Of a stretch of 64,000 nucleotides of DNA, positions 61,771-64,000 are shown in pieces. This stretch comes from Epiperipatus broadwayi (Eukaryota; Onychophora; Udeonychophora; Euonychophora; Peripatidae). The stretch's first letter is position 1, and every line of letters begins with the position of its first letter. The DNA lies in the NCBI GenBank assembly GCA_028023455.1, contig JAQFVV010000142.1, forward strand, positions 1,864,124 to 1,928,123, in the 5' to 3' direction. The translations under genes and the position numbers were made by a program. A model generated the notes under the pieces. It was not told the DNA's origin. It saw only the letters and a list, made by a program, of their open reading frames with translations, and searched no databases.

Positions 61771-63170
61771 TTCGATTAATTCTTTATTATTAACCAATAT
61801 GTATTCACACTATCAATTAAATCTTTATTATTTACCAATTTATAGGTATTTTTATTAAATATAATATTCTTAATAAATTCATGATTATATCCTAACTCAA
61901 TATAGTCAGAAGCAAATTGACTTCTCTAAATATAACTATTATTTTTAAAATTATTAAGTTTTCTGTTCCTATACTAAAAATTCAATAAACAAAGTTTTTA
62001 CTGTGTAAAAGTTTGATAATTATATGACTTTATCATATTTCTTCAATTTTTTGCTTTAATAAAATGACTATAAAATAAAACATTATTAACTTTATCAACA
62101 CTTAAATCTACATATTTCAACTTAACAAATTCAAATGTACCCCCTTCAATAGTAAATTTAATATTAGCATCAAAAGCATTCAATCTATCAAAAAAATCTT
62201 TCAATTTATCTTCCTGTAAAACAAACAATCATCAACATAACTAAGAAATAATTTTAAAAAACCATAAAATTTATTAATAACACTATTCTTTTAAAAATCA
62301 ATATAGTCAGAGCACATTAAAGGAGAAATAACATAACCAAAAACCTATCCCTCTTTAATTTTATAAATCACATCATTACACACAAAATACATAGAATCCT
62401 CTAATAACAATAGCAAATCCTGAATAACCTTAATCTTATTTGCAGAAAAATATTCAAATTTCTTTAAATCAGTAAAGACACATTTATTTTCTAAAACAAA
62501 TCTATTAATTTTTTTATATGTCTCAAACGAAAAAGATACACAAAATTGACCTAAATCTGTATAATTCTTAAACATTATAAATTTTGAAATTTTATCGACA
62601 ATTCCCCTCCCTTCCTTGTAAAATCAAAAATACATCTTAAAAAAAAATATCTTTATGGAATTTCAAATTAAAGAAAACATTAGTAGCCAAAACATCACTA
62701 CCATAACAATTTAAATAAGTAGATCTAGCTAAAAAAAAAAAAAAAACATTATTTATTAACTTAGAATTTTTTTCCTATCAGGATCAGAATTTAAAATAAA
62801 ATACTTCCCATTATTTAATTCTAAAGAGACTTTATTTTTAAAATCATTATTATTTACCAATGCAAAACAGCCACCTTTGTCTTCTTTTAATAGGATAACG
62901 TTATTGGCCTTCAAATTTTTTTTTAAGAAAATCTATTTGTTTTGAGGAAAAAATATTTTTTTTCTCTTTCAAGCAACTGTCTATTCAAAATTACACGTAG
63001 AGACTTTTTTAATATTATGTGGAATATTTCTACAACATAATAGCAGAAATAAAATTAATACATTTCTATTTCTAAAAATAACCAGGATGGATTTTTACTT
63101 AAAGTTTGTGAATCAAAACTATCTAAAACAAAATTAGATAAATTTAAAACAGATAAAAACATCAGTTTTT

Positions 63171-64000
63171 TTTATTATAAATATCCTATATTTAAATTTC
63201 TGTTTAATAACAACTTTTAAAATTATTAATGTACTTTCTATGATAATAAATTTTATGGTGTCATCTTACAAAAAATATATGAAGGCTCCGAATTCACAGA
63301 TTATTTTAATAAACTTTTGTTGGTAGGAAACCATTTAAAAATTTGAAGCAGAATTTGATATATGATTGTGAAGCATATATTTTGTAAAGATTTATGATAA
63401 TCTTAATGAGAGTTTTTTTAATCATTGTATTAAATTTTAACTAAGCTATTTTAACTTGAAGTCATCCTGGAAATCTTTATATGCTACAAATAAGTCACCA
63501 TAAAATGATCTGTCATTTTCAATTTTTTAAATTAAATTTGTATCTGCTAATGGTGGACTAAAACTTTCGTCTTGTTTTATATTAATATATGTTTGTGCTG
63601 TTATGTATGATACATATAATTTTGGAGCAATGAGACTGAAAACACCTTGACTAATTCATGATCTTAACATTGAAATTGATAATAGGCGTGAAGATTTTCT
63701 CCCATTATAGTTCGTTGCTATCTGATATAATTTATTTATTTTTTTATATAAAAAAACATTTTTAACACTATAACTATTTGAAATTTATACAAAAATTAAA
63801 CAGATGATAAATATGTTACAGTTTTGTATACCAAAACCCAAAGAATTTGATCTATTCCACTATTAAGACAAAAAAGACTGCATACAATTAACTAGTTCTC
63901 TTCAATTCAAGGATATTGACTTGTAACACTGTATTAGAAGGAGACTCTAAAACATGCAAAGAACTTTATCAACAAATATGCATCACAAATGAAAACTAAA
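63171..64000. other. AT-rich DNA, possible 5' side of PLE-2
   Basis: No motif recognised. Its position upstream of the PLE-2 frame makes a 5' region of the element possible. Confidence 0.4.

Larger units (their letters stand above)
60400..63170 (-). pseudogene. Penelope-like element PLE-2: RT plus GIY-YIG, broken and split
   Basis: Minus strand, frame-corrected. N-terminal part: LSKNPSWLFLE (about 63080). RT start: KEDKGGCFALVNNNDF (62895-62845), family hallmark KxDKGxxxV. Middle, 62575-62345: VIQDLLLLLEDSMYFVCNDV and YKIKEG, matching the region before the conserved AMGSPLSP. RT catalytic SYVDDCLF (YVDD at 62239-62228), then EDKLKDFFDRLNAFDANIKF and LKYVDLSV (62210-62090). Thumb: ELGYNHEFIKNI (about 61890). 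After an inserted SINE pair (60835-61770): FISLSYKASISKLIYKN (about 60800-60750) and the endonuclease IYIGQSKINLNERVSS (YIGQ at 60613-60602), HKYRVKN, NSALxIHELNTVHKI, ending LEKRVKET (about 60440). Stops and shifts throughout; inactive. Confidence 0.9.

Overview
The window looks like intergenic, repeat-filled DNA from a large AT-rich animal genome. By eye it is roughly three-quarters A+T, and I find no intact protein-coding gene in 64 kb. The mobile-element mix points to an invertebrate metazoan: RTE-like LINEs, Penelope-like elements with GIY-YIG nuclease, tRNA-derived SINEs, hammerhead-ribozyme repeats and foldback MITEs. I cannot name the species. Long GATA, ATT and TA microsatellites and a 500-base N gap mark it as a draft eukaryotic scaffold.

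Layout. 1-9 kb: AT-rich DNA with a (GATA)n array and one SINE. 9-20 kb: two diverged copies of a ~1.1 kb repeat flank the most complete LINE (10.56-15.4 kb: coiled-coil ORF1, endonuclease, reverse transcriptase with FADD, all broken by stops). Directly after the LINE is a cluster of hammerhead-ribozyme repeats (15.98-16.93 kb). 24-27.4 kb: a foldback, an unknown coding-like repeat split by a SINE, and a Penelope GIY-YIG fragment. 29-31.2 kb: a ~180-bp repeat in three copies, a palindromic SINE group and decayed hammerhead repeats. 32-33.1 kb: two retroposed tRNA-like sequences. 35.2 kb: a perfect foldback MITE. 36.5-37.7, 40.4-43.6, 45.4-45.8, 48.6-50.8 and 56.4-56.6 kb: further copies of the LINE family. 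39.7 and 53.8-54.3 kb: long (ATT)n and (GATA)n/(GACA)n arrays. 46.3-47.3 kb: SINEs, one with a hammerhead-like module, and a ~310-bp foldback. 60.4-63.2 kb: a decayed Penelope-like element on the minus strand, split by a palindromic SINE insertion.

The most interesting theme is self-cleaving RNA. A repeat at 15.98-16.93 kb carries a sequence that satisfies the complete type I hammerhead core (CUGAUGA, stem II, GAAA, GUC cleavage site, pairing stem I) with the very short stem III seen in Penelope elements and retrozymes. An unrelated tRNA-like SINE family carries a second, different hammerhead-like module. Several foldbacks hold hairpin-GAAA motifs that may be remnants of the same kind. The RTE-like LINE and Penelope lineages are the plausible sources of reverse transcriptase for the non-autonomous elements. 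This functional link is inference.
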